From a virus, in the IMG/VR virus record IMGVR_UViG_3300036766_000117, positions 1 through 47,214 of that record: a DNA stretch of 47,214 bases, one strand, 5' to 3'. The notes below the pieces were generated by a model. The model did no database searches, had not been told where the DNA came from, and saw only the letters and a list, made by a program, of their open reading frames with translations. Of the stretch, positions 1-10,400 are shown piece after piece. Numbering within the stretch: the first letter of the stretch is position 1; each line of letters begins with the position of its first letter. Made by a program: the position numbers and the translations under genes.

Positions 1-1715
1 GGTGGGAAGACACACTTTTCTATCTTGAAGCCACAATGAGTGATTCCGATGCCGGGGGGACAGTCTATATTGACCTTTGGGATGATACTGCAAACGCATC
101 AGTTACCAGCTCTGAATTGACTGTTACTGGAGTAACCGTTACCAGAGTTCGTTCAGCAGCTTTGACTTTGGTTGATGGTCACGAATATTACATCCGGGTT
201 AAACATGCCAGCGCTTCTGGAACTTTATTTAGGGCTTCCCTTCTTTTCCTTACCGATGCTACCGCTTCGGCTGGTGCAAAGTTTGCCGACTATCGTTCTA
301 TTTACGGTCAGGACGGGTCATTCAATGGGGGAAGCGGAACAGAATTTAACATTCTTACTCAATATAACCCTGCTCTTTATGCTGGGGGAACTTTCGACTG
401 GTTCTGGGAGGCAACTGGGTCAAATGGAGCTGGAGCAGGAACGGGAGATTCAGACCTTTATGATACAACTGCCAATGCAATTCTTTCTACCCTTCGATGG
501 ACTTCGGCTACTTTCTCGGTCAAGATGGATTCCACGCTGGTCATGCCTGCGTCAACTTCAAGTATCTCTTATTGGTATTTATCGGCTGGCGGTGGAAATG
601 TAGGATTGATTGGGTCTGAATATGGGTATAGATTCTATCCGCCAGTTTTTCCAACCACGACCACAACTTCCAGCTCCACAAGCACGAGTACGAGTACCTC
701 GACCTCCAGTTCCACGAGCAGTAGCACTTCAAGTTCGTCAAGCTCGACCTCAAGTTCAACTTCGAGTTCAACAAGTTCTAGTACGAGTAGTTCTACTTCA
801 TCGAGTTCTAGCTCAACAAGTTCCAGTACCTCATCTTCAACTTCCAGTAGTACGAGTAGCTCAACTTCGTCTAGCTCTAGTTCGACCAGCAGTAGTACCT
901 CCAGTTCAACTAGCTCTAGCACGAGTTCTTCAACTTCAAGTTCCAGTAGCACAACTTCAAGTTCAACCAGCTCAAGTACGAGTACCTCAACTTCGAGTAG
1001 TACAAGTACGAGTTCCAGCAGTACCAGTTCCAGTTCGACCACAACTCATCACACCGATACGAGTAGCTCAACGACATCTTCGAGCAGCAGCTCAACCTCG
1101 ACCAGCACGAGTACGAGCAGTTCCAGTTCCAGTAGTTCTAGTTCCAGCAGTTCAACGACAACGGCATTTCATACAGCGACATCCAGTTCTACGACCTCAA
1201 GTTCTACAAGTACGAGTTCTTCAACTTCGTCTAGCACAAGCTCGTCCAGCTCCAGCTCATCCAGCTCTAGTTCAAGTAGTTCCAGTTCTTCAACTTCTAG
1301 TTCTACAAGTTCGAGCAGTAGTAGTACCAGTTCCTCAACTTCGAGTTCCAGTTCTTCGAGTTCAAGCACGAGTAGTTCAAGCTCAAGTAGTACATCTTCG
1401 AGCAGTAGTAGCTCGACCAGCTCGACCTCAAGCAATACCAGTTCTTCTAGCTCAAGCACAAGTTCTTCGAGTACGAGTACTAGCAGCTCAACTTCCAGCT
1501 CATCAAGCTCAAGCTCGACCAGTTCTTCTTCGACTACAACAAAAGCTCCTGATAGAAAAATGTCAGGAAATGTTCTTGATACTCCGCTTTGGGCTGATAC
1601 TTCCCAATCAGTTACAAAAGGAAATGTCTTAAATACTCCGCCATCAGGTGGTATTATAGAGACACCAACTATGGGTAATGTTGACGATGTTGACTATCAT
1701 GGAGACATCTACTAG
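1..1715 (+). CDS. Ser/Thr-rich tail fibre/adhesin, 5'-truncated
   Basis: The reading frame is open from the first complete codon (position 3), so the start lies outside the window; the ATG at 36 is internal. The first ~100 residues are the end of a beta-rich domain homologous to the last 290 bases of the window (same FYLEATMSDSD and LLFLTDATASAGAKFADYRS stretches). A second globular segment of about 115 residues follows, then a tract of about 296 codons made almost only of Ser and Thr (654-1542), and a ~57-residue C-terminus with repeated GNVL(D/N)TP motifs. It lies just upstream of tail adaptor/nozzle-like genes and is the partner or continuation of the large gene at 44669. I infer a virion fibre with a long, flexible, mucin-like spacer. 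The receptor-binding function is not visible. Confidence 0.7.
   Translation, partial: WEDTLFYLEATMSDSDAGGTVYIDLWDDTANASVTSSELTVTGVTVTRVRSAALTLVDGHEYYIRVKHASASGTLFRASLLFLTDATASAGAKFADYRSIYGQDGSFNGGSGTEFNILTQYNPALYAGGTFDWFWEATGSNGAGAGTGDSDLYDTTANAILSTLRWTSATFSVKMDSTLVMPASTSSISYWYLSAGGGNVGLIGSEYGYRFYPPVFPTTTTTSSSTSTSTSTSTSSSTSSSTSSSSSSTSSSTSSSTSSSTSSSTSSSSSSTSSSTSSSTSSSTSSSTSSSSSSTSSSTSSSTSSSTSSSTSSSSSTTSSSTSSSTSTSTSSSTSTSSSSTSSSSTTTHHTDTSSSTTSSSSSSTSTSTSTSSSSSSSSSSSSSTTTAFHTATSSSTTSSSTSTSSSTSSSTSSSSSSSSSSSSSSSSSSTSSSTSSSSSSTSSSTSSSSSSSSSTSSSSSSSTSSSSSSSTSSTSSNTSSSSSSTSSSSTSTSSSTSSSSSSSSTSSSSTTTKAPDRKMSGNVLDTPLWADTSQSVTKGNVLNTPPSGGIIETPTMGNVDDVDYHGDIY
654..1542 (+). repeat. Ser/Thr-only coding tract, ~296 codons
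   Basis: Nearly every codon encodes Ser or Thr. It is interrupted by two short punctuation segments rich in His/Ala (about 1040-1060 and 1160-1180) and one Asn. All six Ser codons and all four Thr codons are intermixed, so the protein is low complexity while the DNA has few long exact repeats. Confidence 0.9.
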
Positions 1716-1724
1716 CAAAGATAA

Positions 1725-1732
1725 GTTATACT
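1725..1732 (+). promoter_or_regulatory. Leaderless promoter, GTTATACT
   Basis: GTTATACT places the -10 hexamer TATACT at 1727-1732, followed by exactly 6 nt and the ATG at 1739. There is no convincing -35 at 17 bp. The same AAGTTATACT-N6-ATG arrangement recurs at 5656, 26199, 32782 and 44026, which supports a real promoter giving a leaderless mRNA. Confidence 0.6.
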
Positions 1733-1738
1733 AGAAAT

Positions 1739-2962
1739 ATGGCAAAGACAATTAAAGTTAAAAATCCAGTCCTACCAGAAAAAGAAGATACATTTCTCAC
1801 GACTAAATATACCTCTGGAGCAACGCTTGCGGTTAAAGATACTGAAGGCTGGGCAGCAAATGATGTGGCTGTTGTCGGCCATGCGGGGGATGAGCAGGCT
1901 GAAGCAGGGCTTCTCAATTCCATTACCGCACCTTCCGCAATCAATCTTACTGGAGCTTTGAAATTTCCTCACGCAGTTGACCAGCCTGTATTTCGTTCAG
2001 ACTGGGATAAGATTTCCCTCGAAAGAAAGCCAAGTGCTGGTGCATTTGCTCAAATTGTAGAAGGATTATTTACTATTGAATGGGATGAGCGGGACGGGTT
2101 CTCCAAGATTCCCGTGGCTGCTGGAGTTGATTCCGATACCTACCGATGGCGATTCTACAATTCTGGTTCTCTTACCTATTCTGATTATTCAGGAGAGCTT
2201 CCAGGTACAGGGCTTACTCAATTTCATGCAGGTTATTTAATTGAAGTTGTCCGCTACTTTGGTAAAATTCCAGCTCATCTTGGAATTAAAGACTTGGATA
2301 TTCTCCGTTCCCTTAATCGGGGACAAAGGGAAATTGACACCATGCACGACAGATGGTGGTTTGCTCTTACCCAAGATACTACTGGAACTAGGATTACTTC
2401 TATCGCTGATATTTTTCAATATGATTTGACTTCTGATTTCCGAGGCATGGATGTATTACAGGTGTTGGATATAAATAATCAAAAGTACAATCTTTCATTT
2501 ATGCCACTTATTGAATTTGATGCCTATAAAATTGATAATGCTGCTACGGCTGGCCACTCTGATAGTTCCCGAATTTGGACTCTCTTGCCCCCTGATTCGT
2601 CAAATACCATCGGTTACTTTGGTGTACATCCTACTCCTAAAACCACAGGCATTTACTTCTACCGCAGATATTGGAGATTCTTACCAGAACTCACATCGTT
2701 TGCGTCAAAAACTTTAATTCCACTACCAGAGACGCTTATTAACTGGGCATTGTTTGAATTGTACAAACTCCGAGAAGATAGAGACAATGCTTCCTTTTAC
2801 TACCAGCTTTACACCGAGAATGTGGGAATGCTTAAAAAGATTCAGAGACGACAAATCGGACAGGCAGAAATTGCCAGGTTCAGAGGACAGCGTGGTTACT
2901 CCCGATTGTTTGGTGAACTTACCAATCAGAACATTGATACTATCCGTGAAAACTATTGGTAA
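1739..2962 (+). CDS. Putative head-to-tail adaptor/tail tube protein
   Basis: 407 aa. The C-terminal half (about residues 180-390) is helix-rich and has the LINWALFELYKLREDRDNA-type segment followed by a long helix, which resembles adaptor/gp11-like tail tubular proteins of short-tailed phages. The N-terminal ~170 residues are beta-rich and not recognised. It is followed 6 bp later by a nozzle-like protein, the order seen for gp11/gp12 in T7-like phages. It starts at a leaderless promoter. The assignment rests on weak sequence resemblance plus gene order; a structure prediction would settle it. Confidence 0.45.
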   Translation: MAKTIKVKNPVLPEKEDTFLTTKYTSGATLAVKDTEGWAANDVAVVGHAGDEQAEAGLLNSITAPSAINLTGALKFPHAVDQPVFRSDWDKISLERKPSAGAFAQIVEGLFTIEWDERDGFSKIPVAAGVDSDTYRWRFYNSGSLTYSDYSGELPGTGLTQFHAGYLIEVVRYFGKIPAHLGIKDLDILRSLNRGQREIDTMHDRWWFALTQDTTGTRITSIADIFQYDLTSDFRGMDVLQVLDINNQKYNLSFMPLIEFDAYKIDNAATAGHSDSSRIWTLLPPDSSNTIGYFGVHPTPKTTGIYFYRRYWRFLPELTSFASKTLIPLPETLINWALFELYKLREDRDNASFYYQLYTENVGMLKKIQRRQIGQAEIARFRGQRGYSRLFGELTNQNIDTIRENYW

Positions 2963-2968
2963 AATGTT

Positions 2969-4675
2969 ATGGCAACAACTACTGAAGAACGCATACATAT
3001 CATCACCAGTTTCCAAACTGGGATGCAAAGAAGAACTACCAAGTTCCTCAATCAAGCAACAGATGTCTTACTCGCAAAGAATGTTGACTTCCAGTATCGT
3101 CTCGGAGGAATTTCGAAAGCTCTCGGCTATGCAAAAAAGGGTGGTTCGATTAGTGGGAATCTTCCTATACTTGGGGCTGGCAGTCTTAATACTTCTGCTG
3201 GGACTAATAAGCTCATTGCGTTTGCTGGTACTGATGCGTATATCTGGGATGGCGGGAGTAATTGGACAGCTCAATCCCGTGCCTATACTGCTTCCCAAAA
3301 GTTTGAAACTGAACGCTTCTTAGACCAACTCTTTGTAGTCAATGGAATCACTGATGCTCCTGAAAACTTTAATGGTTCTGCCTGGTCAACTACCACCAAT
3401 GTCGCAGACATGCCAAAGGGAAAGTTTATTGTTGAAGATAAACTCCGCTTATATGTTTTCAATGTAAGTATCCCACAAGGGGGAAACTATCCTTCCCGAT
3501 TCTTTTACTGTGATTTACCTAAGAATAATGTTATTCAGTGGGGAATTGAAACGGGAGCTGACCTTGCTTCAAGTGCTACCACGGCAGTTGTTACCTCGGC
3601 TGGGTCTTTGTTTGTTACACGGGGAATAAAAGTTGGAGACCCATTCTTCATTGTAAGTGGAAATAACGCAGGGGAATATGAAGTTAAAACTATAGATTCC
3701 GAAACACAAATTACTCTTACTACCAATGTTACCAATACTACTTCCAATCAATCCTTCTGGGTAGGCGGAAACTGGGAGGATGTAGCACGGGACAATTCAG
3801 ATGTGGGTATGGGAATCGGTAAGAATGCTGACCGAGTTTTATTCTTCAAGAGGTTCTCGGTTCACAAATGGAGCAAGGGAGTAACTGATTCTGACAATAC
3901 TTTAATTCCAGTTAAGGGAGTACCAGGTACAGTTTCCCATCGCTCTATTGTTAATGTCAGGGATTTTACTTTGTACTGGGCTGATTCAGGTCTATGGCAA
4001 TATGATGGGAACTCCGCACAGCTTGTCAGTAATCCGCTTCAGGAAGTTGTTGAAGGTATCCCTGCTGCCAACTTATCTACAATTTGTGGATGGAGTGTAA
4101 ATGACAGAATTGTAAAAATGTTCGTTGGCAATGTGAATAATGCTGACACTGGACTGGTTATCAATAACTGTGTGGTTTGTTACGATGTCTTCTCTGATGC
4201 TTGGTGGGTTGAGGAATACGATGACACTATCAATTGTTCTACCCGTTGGGTTGAATCAAGTGCACTTAAAAACTTTATCTTTTCCAATGATGGCGAAATC
4301 TTCCAGTCAGAAAGTGGGAATGCTTATAATGGTAACGCTTTCCCAATGGAAGTTGAGACCTGGTTCTACTGGCCAATTGCTCCAGAGGTTGCGGTAAATT
4401 TCACACGCTTCAAGACTTACACTCAACACGGAAGGGGGATTCAATGTGAATATAAACTTGCTTACTTTTCTGCGGAAGGAGGTTATAGAGTTGACTCCGA
4501 ATGGAGGAGGCTAAAACCCAAATACAAAACTGAAGATGAACAGGAGTGGACTATGGATGAGGAAAGTAACCGAGCTTCTGGATATGCTCTCAAGTTCTAC
4601 GAGTCTTCTAACACAAATGCCAGACCAGTTATCGAAAGAATTGCAGCATTTTATACAGGAGGGGAGGTAAGATAA
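2969..4675 (+). CDS. Putative tail nozzle/stabilisation protein (P22 gp10 / T7 gp12-like)
   Basis: 568 aa and beta-rich throughout. Repeated blades contain aromatic/Gly motifs (AYIWDGGSNW, LFVVNGITDAPENFNG, TLYWADSGLWQYDG), as in beta-propeller tail nozzle or stabilisation proteins of podoviruses. The N-terminal ~70 residues resemble the usual start of this family, in which a parameter-like segment is followed by LGGISKALGY. It lies directly after the adaptor-like gene and before internal virion proteins. A tail-tip or baseplate protein is the main alternative. Confidence 0.5.
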   Translation: MATTTEERIHIITSFQTGMQRRTTKFLNQATDVLLAKNVDFQYRLGGISKALGYAKKGGSISGNLPILGAGSLNTSAGTNKLIAFAGTDAYIWDGGSNWTAQSRAYTASQKFETERFLDQLFVVNGITDAPENFNGSAWSTTTNVADMPKGKFIVEDKLRLYVFNVSIPQGGNYPSRFFYCDLPKNNVIQWGIETGADLASSATTAVVTSAGSLFVTRGIKVGDPFFIVSGNNAGEYEVKTIDSETQITLTTNVTNTTSNQSFWVGGNWEDVARDNSDVGMGIGKNADRVLFFKRFSVHKWSKGVTDSDNTLIPVKGVPGTVSHRSIVNVRDFTLYWADSGLWQYDGNSAQLVSNPLQEVVEGIPAANLSTICGWSVNDRIVKMFVGNVNNADTGLVINNCVVCYDVFSDAWWVEEYDDTINCSTRWVESSALKNFIFSNDGEIFQSESGNAYNGNAFPMEVETWFYWPIAPEVAVNFTRFKTYTQHGRGIQCEYKLAYFSAEGGYRVDSEWRRLKPKYKTEDEQEWTMDEESNRASGYALKFYESSNTNARPVIERIAAFYTGGEVR

Positions 4676-5367
4676 TGCCAGTAGCAAGCTCCATCGTACC
4701 AAGCACAGGTCAAGTTGACCAGGCAATGCAGCAAAGAAATCGCAGGAAGTTCTTTGAAGAAGCGAAACTTGCTGCCATGCAGAAGCTCACCCCGAATGAG
4801 GTCTCCGATGATTTCAAATATATTAAAGACCAACAGAAATCTTGGAAGGATAAAATCTTTGGATTCAATGATTACATGGAGAAGGATGTTCCCCGTTCTT
4901 TTAAGTCAGAGGATATTAACCCTTCCAGCTTTTCAGACATCGTTATTGAACGAGGTTCACTAGGCACGGATAAGTTGGGGGCAATCAGTACCGACAAGAT
5001 TCTCCAGGCCATTACTGATTCAGTTGTTATTACAGGAGCACTGGCTGGTTCAACCACTTTGAATAATGGGCAGCAAGCGGTTATTACTATCACGCTTGAT
5101 GACACTGCTGACGCAAATCGTATCGTACTTGGTGTTTGTCATATTACTCCTTACCATGATTCCGTGGCTGGAACAAATATAATTCCTTATGGGTCAGCCA
5201 CAACGGAAGCTCAATGGCACTACTTGAATAGAGCAGATTGGAATAGTAATAATAATAAGAAGTCCACTTGGGTAGATTTTATTGGCAATATAAGTGCAGG
5301 TGCATCAACGCCTGTACTGTGGAGAGCACATTACCGATATATTGGAAAGGTTGCAAAGGATTCATAA
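4675..5367 (+). CDS. Virion-associated protein of unknown function
   Basis: 230 aa. The start overlaps the previous stop by one base (TAATG) and is preceded by a strong GGAGGGGAGG ribosome-binding site. The N-terminal ~90 residues are charged and helical; the C-terminal ~130 residues are beta-rich (TTLNNGQQAVITITLDDTA and a VLWRAHYRYIG ending), typical of small phage tail or fibre attachment domains. I recognise no named family. Its position between the nozzle-like protein and the LysM protein suggests a tail-associated structural role. Confidence 0.6.
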   Translation: MPVASSIVPSTGQVDQAMQQRNRRKFFEEAKLAAMQKLTPNEVSDDFKYIKDQQKSWKDKIFGFNDYMEKDVPRSFKSEDINPSSFSDIVIERGSLGTDKLGAISTDKILQAITDSVVITGALAGSTTLNNGQQAVITITLDDTADANRIVLGVCHITPYHDSVAGTNIIPYGSATTEAQWHYLNRADWNSNNNKKSTWVDFIGNISAGASTPVLWRAHYRYIGKVAKDS

Positions 5368-5368
5368 T

Positions 5369-5653
5369 ATGCCTAGATTTAGATTATCAAGTCAACGAAC
5401 AGAAGAATCAGATATGGCTGTTAGAATTATTGAGCACGAGTCAGGGAAGCTCTCAATCATTCGGTCAGACATTGCAGACATTGAAGTCAGAAATGCTGAT
5501 GGAACAGTGGACAAACACAAGATTTACTATGATATAGGTGGGTTGAAGTTGAAGGACTTTGAGGCATTGGCTTCTAAACCAAAGGAGCTTAACATAAAAA
5601 AATTAAGGCAAGAGGGTCGCATCATCAAGGAAAGGCGACTATTGTCTAAATAA
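5369..5653 (+). CDS. Small conserved protein, unknown
   Basis: 94 aa from the ATG at 5369, which follows the previous TAA directly. A longer reading from 5294 would overlap the upstream gene by 74 bp and is less likely. The sequence begins MPRFRLSSQ, has a short beta-rich core ([24 protein letters not shown]) and ends in a basic tail ([16 protein letters not shown]). No family recognised. It sits inside the tail/internal-protein block and is probably co-transcribed with it. Confidence 0.6.
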   Translation: MPRFRLSSQRTEESDMAVRIIEHESGKLSIIRSDIADIEVRNADGTVDKHKIYYDIGGLKLKDFEALASKPKELNIKKLRQEGRIIKERRLLSK

Positions 5654-5661
5654 GTTATACT
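5654..5661 (+). promoter_or_regulatory. Leaderless promoter, GTTATACT
   Basis: AAGTTATACT has its -10 hexamer at 5656-5661, followed by 6 nt and the ATG at 5668. No Shine-Dalgarno site can fit in the predicted transcript. Same design as the promoter at 1725. Confidence 0.6.
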
Positions 5662-5667
5662 AAGACT

Positions 5668-6543
5668 ATGGCATCCTATACAATCAAATCAGGAGACAAT
5701 CTTTCATCAATTGCTGCTAGGTACGGAATGAGCTGGCAGACTCTTTATAATTCCAATAAGGGAAATCTGCGTTCTGGCAATCCAAACCTCATCTACCCAG
5801 GGGAGACGATTCAAATTCCTGGTGGTGGAGGTGGAGGTTCTCAACCTCAACAGCAACAACAGCAACAGCAACAGAATGCTCCAGCTCCTCCATCTGCCGA
5901 GGAGATTATGCGAAGGGTAGCCGAGGAACGGAACAATAAATATAAAGAGCAAGCCAATGTTTGGAATCAGTTTATGAACTCTCCCACTTTTTGGGATGCA
6001 GTTCTTGCCCGTAAAATGTCAGAGGAATCCTTGAATCCTTATTACAATACTATATTAAGTGAGTTTGTTAATCCGCTTCAGACTAAAATTTCACAATCTC
6101 AAACAACTGAAAAGAGATTGCTCGATGAACTTGTCAGACGAAAAGATGTGGGACAGGCACAGCAAAAGGAAGACCTCTCAAATGAAATTGAAAAAGCACA
6201 AGGCGGGTATGCTGGAGCAGGAGTCTATGGTGGAGGGGGAGCAAGCCGAGATATTGCCAGAAGAAAAATTACAGGGGAAAGAACTTTGCAAGACTTCTTG
6301 GGAGGCAATCAGGCACAGCAAGCAGATGTTACCGACAAGTCTGCTATCGAACAAGGCGACTATGCTGCAAGCATTGCTCAAAAAGAAAGAGATGTAGGCC
6401 GAGAAAAAACTGCGGGAATCGAATCAGATGTTGAAAAACAAAGAGTACAAAAATACAAATCTCAAGCAGCAAGAGCACAGGAGGCAATCTCATCTTCATT
6501 TGGGGAGAACTTACTAAGTATCCCAGATTGGTTGAGGCAATAA
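5668..6543 (+). CDS. LysM-domain virion protein
   Basis: 291 aa. Residues 1-52 form a clear LysM peptidoglycan-binding motif ([27 protein letters not shown], then [14 protein letters not shown]). A Gly/Gln-rich linker follows (residues ~54-72, including a run of nine Gln). The rest is a long charged, helical and Gln/Ala-rich region with a Gly-rich patch ([14 protein letters not shown]). There is no catalytic domain. Lying just before the large internal-protein genes, it may be a cell-wall-engaging virion or ejection protein. It is transcribed from its own leaderless promoter. Confidence 0.7.
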   Translation: MASYTIKSGDNLSSIAARYGMSWQTLYNSNKGNLRSGNPNLIYPGETIQIPGGGGGGSQPQQQQQQQQQNAPAPPSAEEIMRRVAEERNNKYKEQANVWNQFMNSPTFWDAVLARKMSEESLNPYYNTILSEFVNPLQTKISQSQTTEKRLLDELVRRKDVGQAQQKEDLSNEIEKAQGGYAGAGVYGGGGASRDIARRKITGERTLQDFLGGNQAQQADVTDKSAIEQGDYAASIAQKERDVGREKTAGIESDVEKQRVQKYKSQAARAQEAISSSFGENLLSIPDWLRQ

Positions 6544-6544
6544 T

Positions 6545-7423
6545 ATGAATCCAGCAATACCAGATTATGTAACATCAGCACGGGAGAATGCCCAGAATTT
6601 GGGAGGTGCTCTCACGGGCTTTGCAGAACATGGAGCTACAATTCAGGACGAGTTAAAACAAGTCTTGAATGATGCTACTTCTGAAGGAAAGAAAGCTTGG
6701 GCAGATGTCAGAGGCAAAGCTCTGTCTGATTATCTTGCTTCACCCGATGAAGCCTATCAGACATTCCGTAATCCTTCTTCTCCCAATTATATCTTTGACC
6801 CTATCAAGGCAAACCAAGTAGTAAGTCAACACATTCAGGGTTCAGAGATTCCATTCTTTTCAGCCAACACTTTGTTTGGCATGATGACCAAACAAGAACC
6901 TGAAATGATTGACGCTGGTACTCGTGCCTTCCAAGCCAAAGCCAATGCAGCCCAAACTGCCTACAATGCAGCCCATCAAATTTATAGCGACATACTTAAT
7001 GAATTTAATACCAGTGAGGCAGGCAGGAGAGCCGATGAACAACTTGCTCTTGAACGGGAGAAAGTTAATAAGAGCGGACAGGGTAGTGCTTCAGAAAACG
7101 AAGTAAAACAGATTATCAAAAATGCTGGTCAACTTCCTGAAGACCAAAGGAAAGCATACATCATTGACCAGGGATACAATCCTTCCAGCACTTCATTCAC
7201 TGGACTCTTTACTGCTCCCGTTGACTGGAGCAAAGCTGCTGACCAATCCAAAGTATTTGAAGGAGCTGGAGTTCAATATAACATTGACCCAAAGACTGGG
7301 ACAGTTACTCCAAGAGAAGACCCACGATATGGGACAGCAAAGTTCTGGCCTAATGATTTCTTAGGACTATCTCCTTTCGGTAAGTACGAAGACAAATATC
7401 AAAAGGCTCAACCTAAGAAATAA
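6545..7423 (+). CDS. Putative internal virion protein
   Basis: 292 aa, starting one base after the previous stop. It is rich in Ala/Gln/Asn and mostly helical: residues ~120-190 form a long Ala-rich coil (QAKANAAQTAYNAAHQIYSD). The C-terminus carries a Pro/Gly-rich segment (FTGLFTAPVDWSKAADQ...). No named family recognised. It lies between the LysM protein and the 1043-aa protein, the usual place for DNA-ejection or core proteins in short-tailed phages. Confidence 0.55.
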   Translation: MNPAIPDYVTSARENAQNLGGALTGFAEHGATIQDELKQVLNDATSEGKKAWADVRGKALSDYLASPDEAYQTFRNPSSPNYIFDPIKANQVVSQHIQGSEIPFFSANTLFGMMTKQEPEMIDAGTRAFQAKANAAQTAYNAAHQIYSDILNEFNTSEAGRRADEQLALEREKVNKSGQGSASENEVKQIIKNAGQLPEDQRKAYIIDQGYNPSSTSFTGLFTAPVDWSKAADQSKVFEGAGVQYNIDPKTGTVTPREDPRYGTAKFWPNDFLGLSPFGKYEDKYQKAQPKK

Positions 7424-7428
7424 AATAT

Positions 7429-10400
7429 ATGGCAATACAAAGTGCAGCAGATTGGAAAAAAAAAAGAGCAGAACAAAATCAGGCGATTATAAGTTCTACT
7501 CCTGTAGCTTCACCCAGTGCCACTCCTGACCAGGGTGGAGGCGGTGCTAATTTGGGGGACTTCATGTCCCAGAAACTTTCCTTCTTACAAGAACCTGGTC
7601 AATTCAAAGACGCATCTGCTATCCCCGATTGGAAGACTGGCTTCGGCCCGCTTGATTGGGCAGCCAATAATTTAGTCAATCCAATAATTAAACCTCTCGA
7701 ACAGTTTGGACGAATCGTTCCTGGTGTTGCATTTGAGGGTGCTCGTGCCATTGACGCAACTATGAATGGCCCAGAAAAAATGTATCAAGGGGAGAACCCT
7801 TTTGTTCCTGGTATGGAAAGTTCCAGTCAGGGAGATAATGCCAAGATGATTGCACTTCGTACTGGCAAAGCCATGCTTGATTTAATTACTCTTGGTAAGG
7901 GTGGAGCACTGGCAAAGGGAGGCAAAGGATTACTCAAGAAAGCAGGGGAAGGATTCTTAATGGGAGCTGCATTCCCCGCTACTCAAAGGGAAGCTCCAAC
8001 TGTCGGACAGGAAGCAGTGAGTGCGGGAGCGGGAACAATTCTTGCTCCAGTTGCAGGAGTTGCTATGAATAAAGCAGGCGAGATGGCCAGACGATTACTT
8101 GGTAAAGCTCCTCAAGAAGTTATTGGTGATATACATAGCCAGGCCGTTGCTAATACAGCTTTGATTAAAACTCCTACCCCATTTGAATTGGCAGAACAAC
8201 GCTTGCAACAGAGACAGTGGGAGACCCAGGGTACACCATTTAATCCGCCAGCAGGTACACAATTTAATCCACAAGGTGCAATGGAGATTCCCCCTGGAGG
8301 ATTTCAGTCCTTTGAACCATCAGGGTCGCAGCCCCTCCGTGAACCAATGGGAGGTGTGGGAATGGATGACAATACTTTTGCTGGTGATTTACTTAATTCA
8401 GTTCTTGGTAAAAAGAAAGCTCTGCAAATTCAAAAACAAGTTATTGAATCACGAGTTGGTGAACCATTCCCTGAACCTGGAAAGATTCTAGTACAGCCAG
8501 TGGGACAGAGACCTCCACCCGTACTCGGACAATACAAAATTGAAAGACCATACTTCAATGATATGCCGAAAGAAGTTCAGTCTGTTGCTACTGCCATCAA
8601 TCCGAATGTTCCCGATGTAGTACCAGCACATGTACCCGAAAGCATTACTACTATTCCAATTGAACAGCGTACCCCTTCGAAACTCCAGGTACTTGGACGA
8701 AATCTTTGGCAGCCTGTGCAATCTGCTGTCAGTAATATGGGTAAGTCAGGACAAGCTCTCTCCAAAGCAATAGATGATTTCCGTGCATCGGAATACACCA
8801 TGAGGGGAAAGAATCAGCTCAACATTGATAACGCATTCGGTAAATTAAAACTTACTCCCGAAGAAGAATTGAATTTCTGGGAAGCAGCACAGCATTTGGC
8901 AGCTCCTCTTAATGAAAAGGTACAGGCAGCCGTTGGGAAAAGTAGAGAGTTTGCTAACCAATTCTTCAAAGAGAATACCAATCGGGGAATCCTTGATAAC
9001 ATGGTTGATAATTCTGGCTCACCTATCATTGACCCTAACAGTTATCTGTCCCACATGTACAACGATAAGGGATGGCAGGATTACGAATTTAATTCAAATA
9101 AATTCTTCGATAAAATTGCCAAACATAATCTTAAACCAGGAGATGACATTGCCAAAGTAACGGCTGAAGTTGTTGCCGATTGGAAGTATATTCAAAAGAA
9201 CATGACTCCCAAATCTTTCTTTGAAAGACAAAGAACTTGGAGGATTCCACCCGAATACATGGAACACAATCCTCAAAAAATATGGACTCGCTACAATGCC
9301 AGTGCTTCTAAGAGATATGCTTTACTTGACCATTTCGGTGCACCAATAGAAGAAGGAGACGAGATGGGCAATCGTGTTCTTTCTTATCCGCAAATCAAAC
9401 AACACTTGGGAAACATCCAAGCAGAGAATGGACTCGACTCAATGCGGTATGCACAGAATGCAATGGACTTAATTGTTGGTCGTCATCCTTCAGACTTTGC
9501 AATGAAGAAAGTTGTATCCGACTTGATGGAGTTCCAACTTGTAAGCAAGCTCACACCTTTGACTACCATTCCAAATATGCAGCAGGGATTCCTCGCTTCT
9601 ATTTATAGACATGGTTTGAAATATGCAGTTCAAGGATTGAAAGATGCTTTCACCCAGGAAGGGAAAGATTTTGTACATAAAACAGGATTGGTTGGAGAAG
9701 GATTCTATCAACCGACTAAGAATAGTGCAGCAGTTAAAGTTTGGAGTCAGATAACCCAGTTCCCTTACTCTGAAGATTTCAATTTTAGAATCAATACCAA
9801 CAGTGCCAAACATTTCATTCAGGATATGTACACCAAACTTGTGGAGAATCCCAACGATAAAATTGTTCAGAAGCAACTTCAACTACATGGACTTGACCCC
9901 CAAAAACTTCTGGCTCAAGGGTCATTGACAGAAGATGATTTATTGAAGGGTGCATATATAAGTGGTAGAGATTCAATCTTTCCTAAACTTGCTGAACAAG
10001 TACCAATGTGGGCAAATAATCCTACTGGAAAACTTATCTATCAATTCAGCCACTACGCTTTGAAACAGCCAGAGATGTTGATGAGTCAATTCAAAGTATC
10101 AAAGACCCGTGGAGCTACCTCCCTTCTTAAATTTCTGGCAGCTCAAGCGGTGCTTGGTGAACCAGTGGCAGACATCTGGTCTTTGATTCGAGGGAAAGAC
10201 AGACCACAAGATTTACCATCAAGAGTAATGGAGAATATCTTTAATGCTGGAGCACTCGGAGTACCAGCCGAGATTTATCAAACACTTGCAAGCGGATACT
10301 CTGGTGTAGCTGGCCCGTTTGCTGGGCCAACCATCAGTGGACTTGCTCAAACTGGCAGCCGTATTATTCAGGACTTAAATTCAGGTGCTCCAGGGAAAGC

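Noticed and set aside
635-1459. Long minus-strand frames rich in Leu/Glu/Val opposite the Ser/Thr tract (also at 32967-33152 and 46069-46353)
   Set aside because: They are antisense shadows of Ser/Thr codons; no start signals, and composition follows from the plus-strand tract.
610-1632. A 340-codon plus-strand frame rich in Arg, Val and Pro over the Ser/Thr tract
   Set aside because: It is a shifted reading of the same tract, without ribosome-binding site; the Ser/Thr frame is continuous with domains at both ends.
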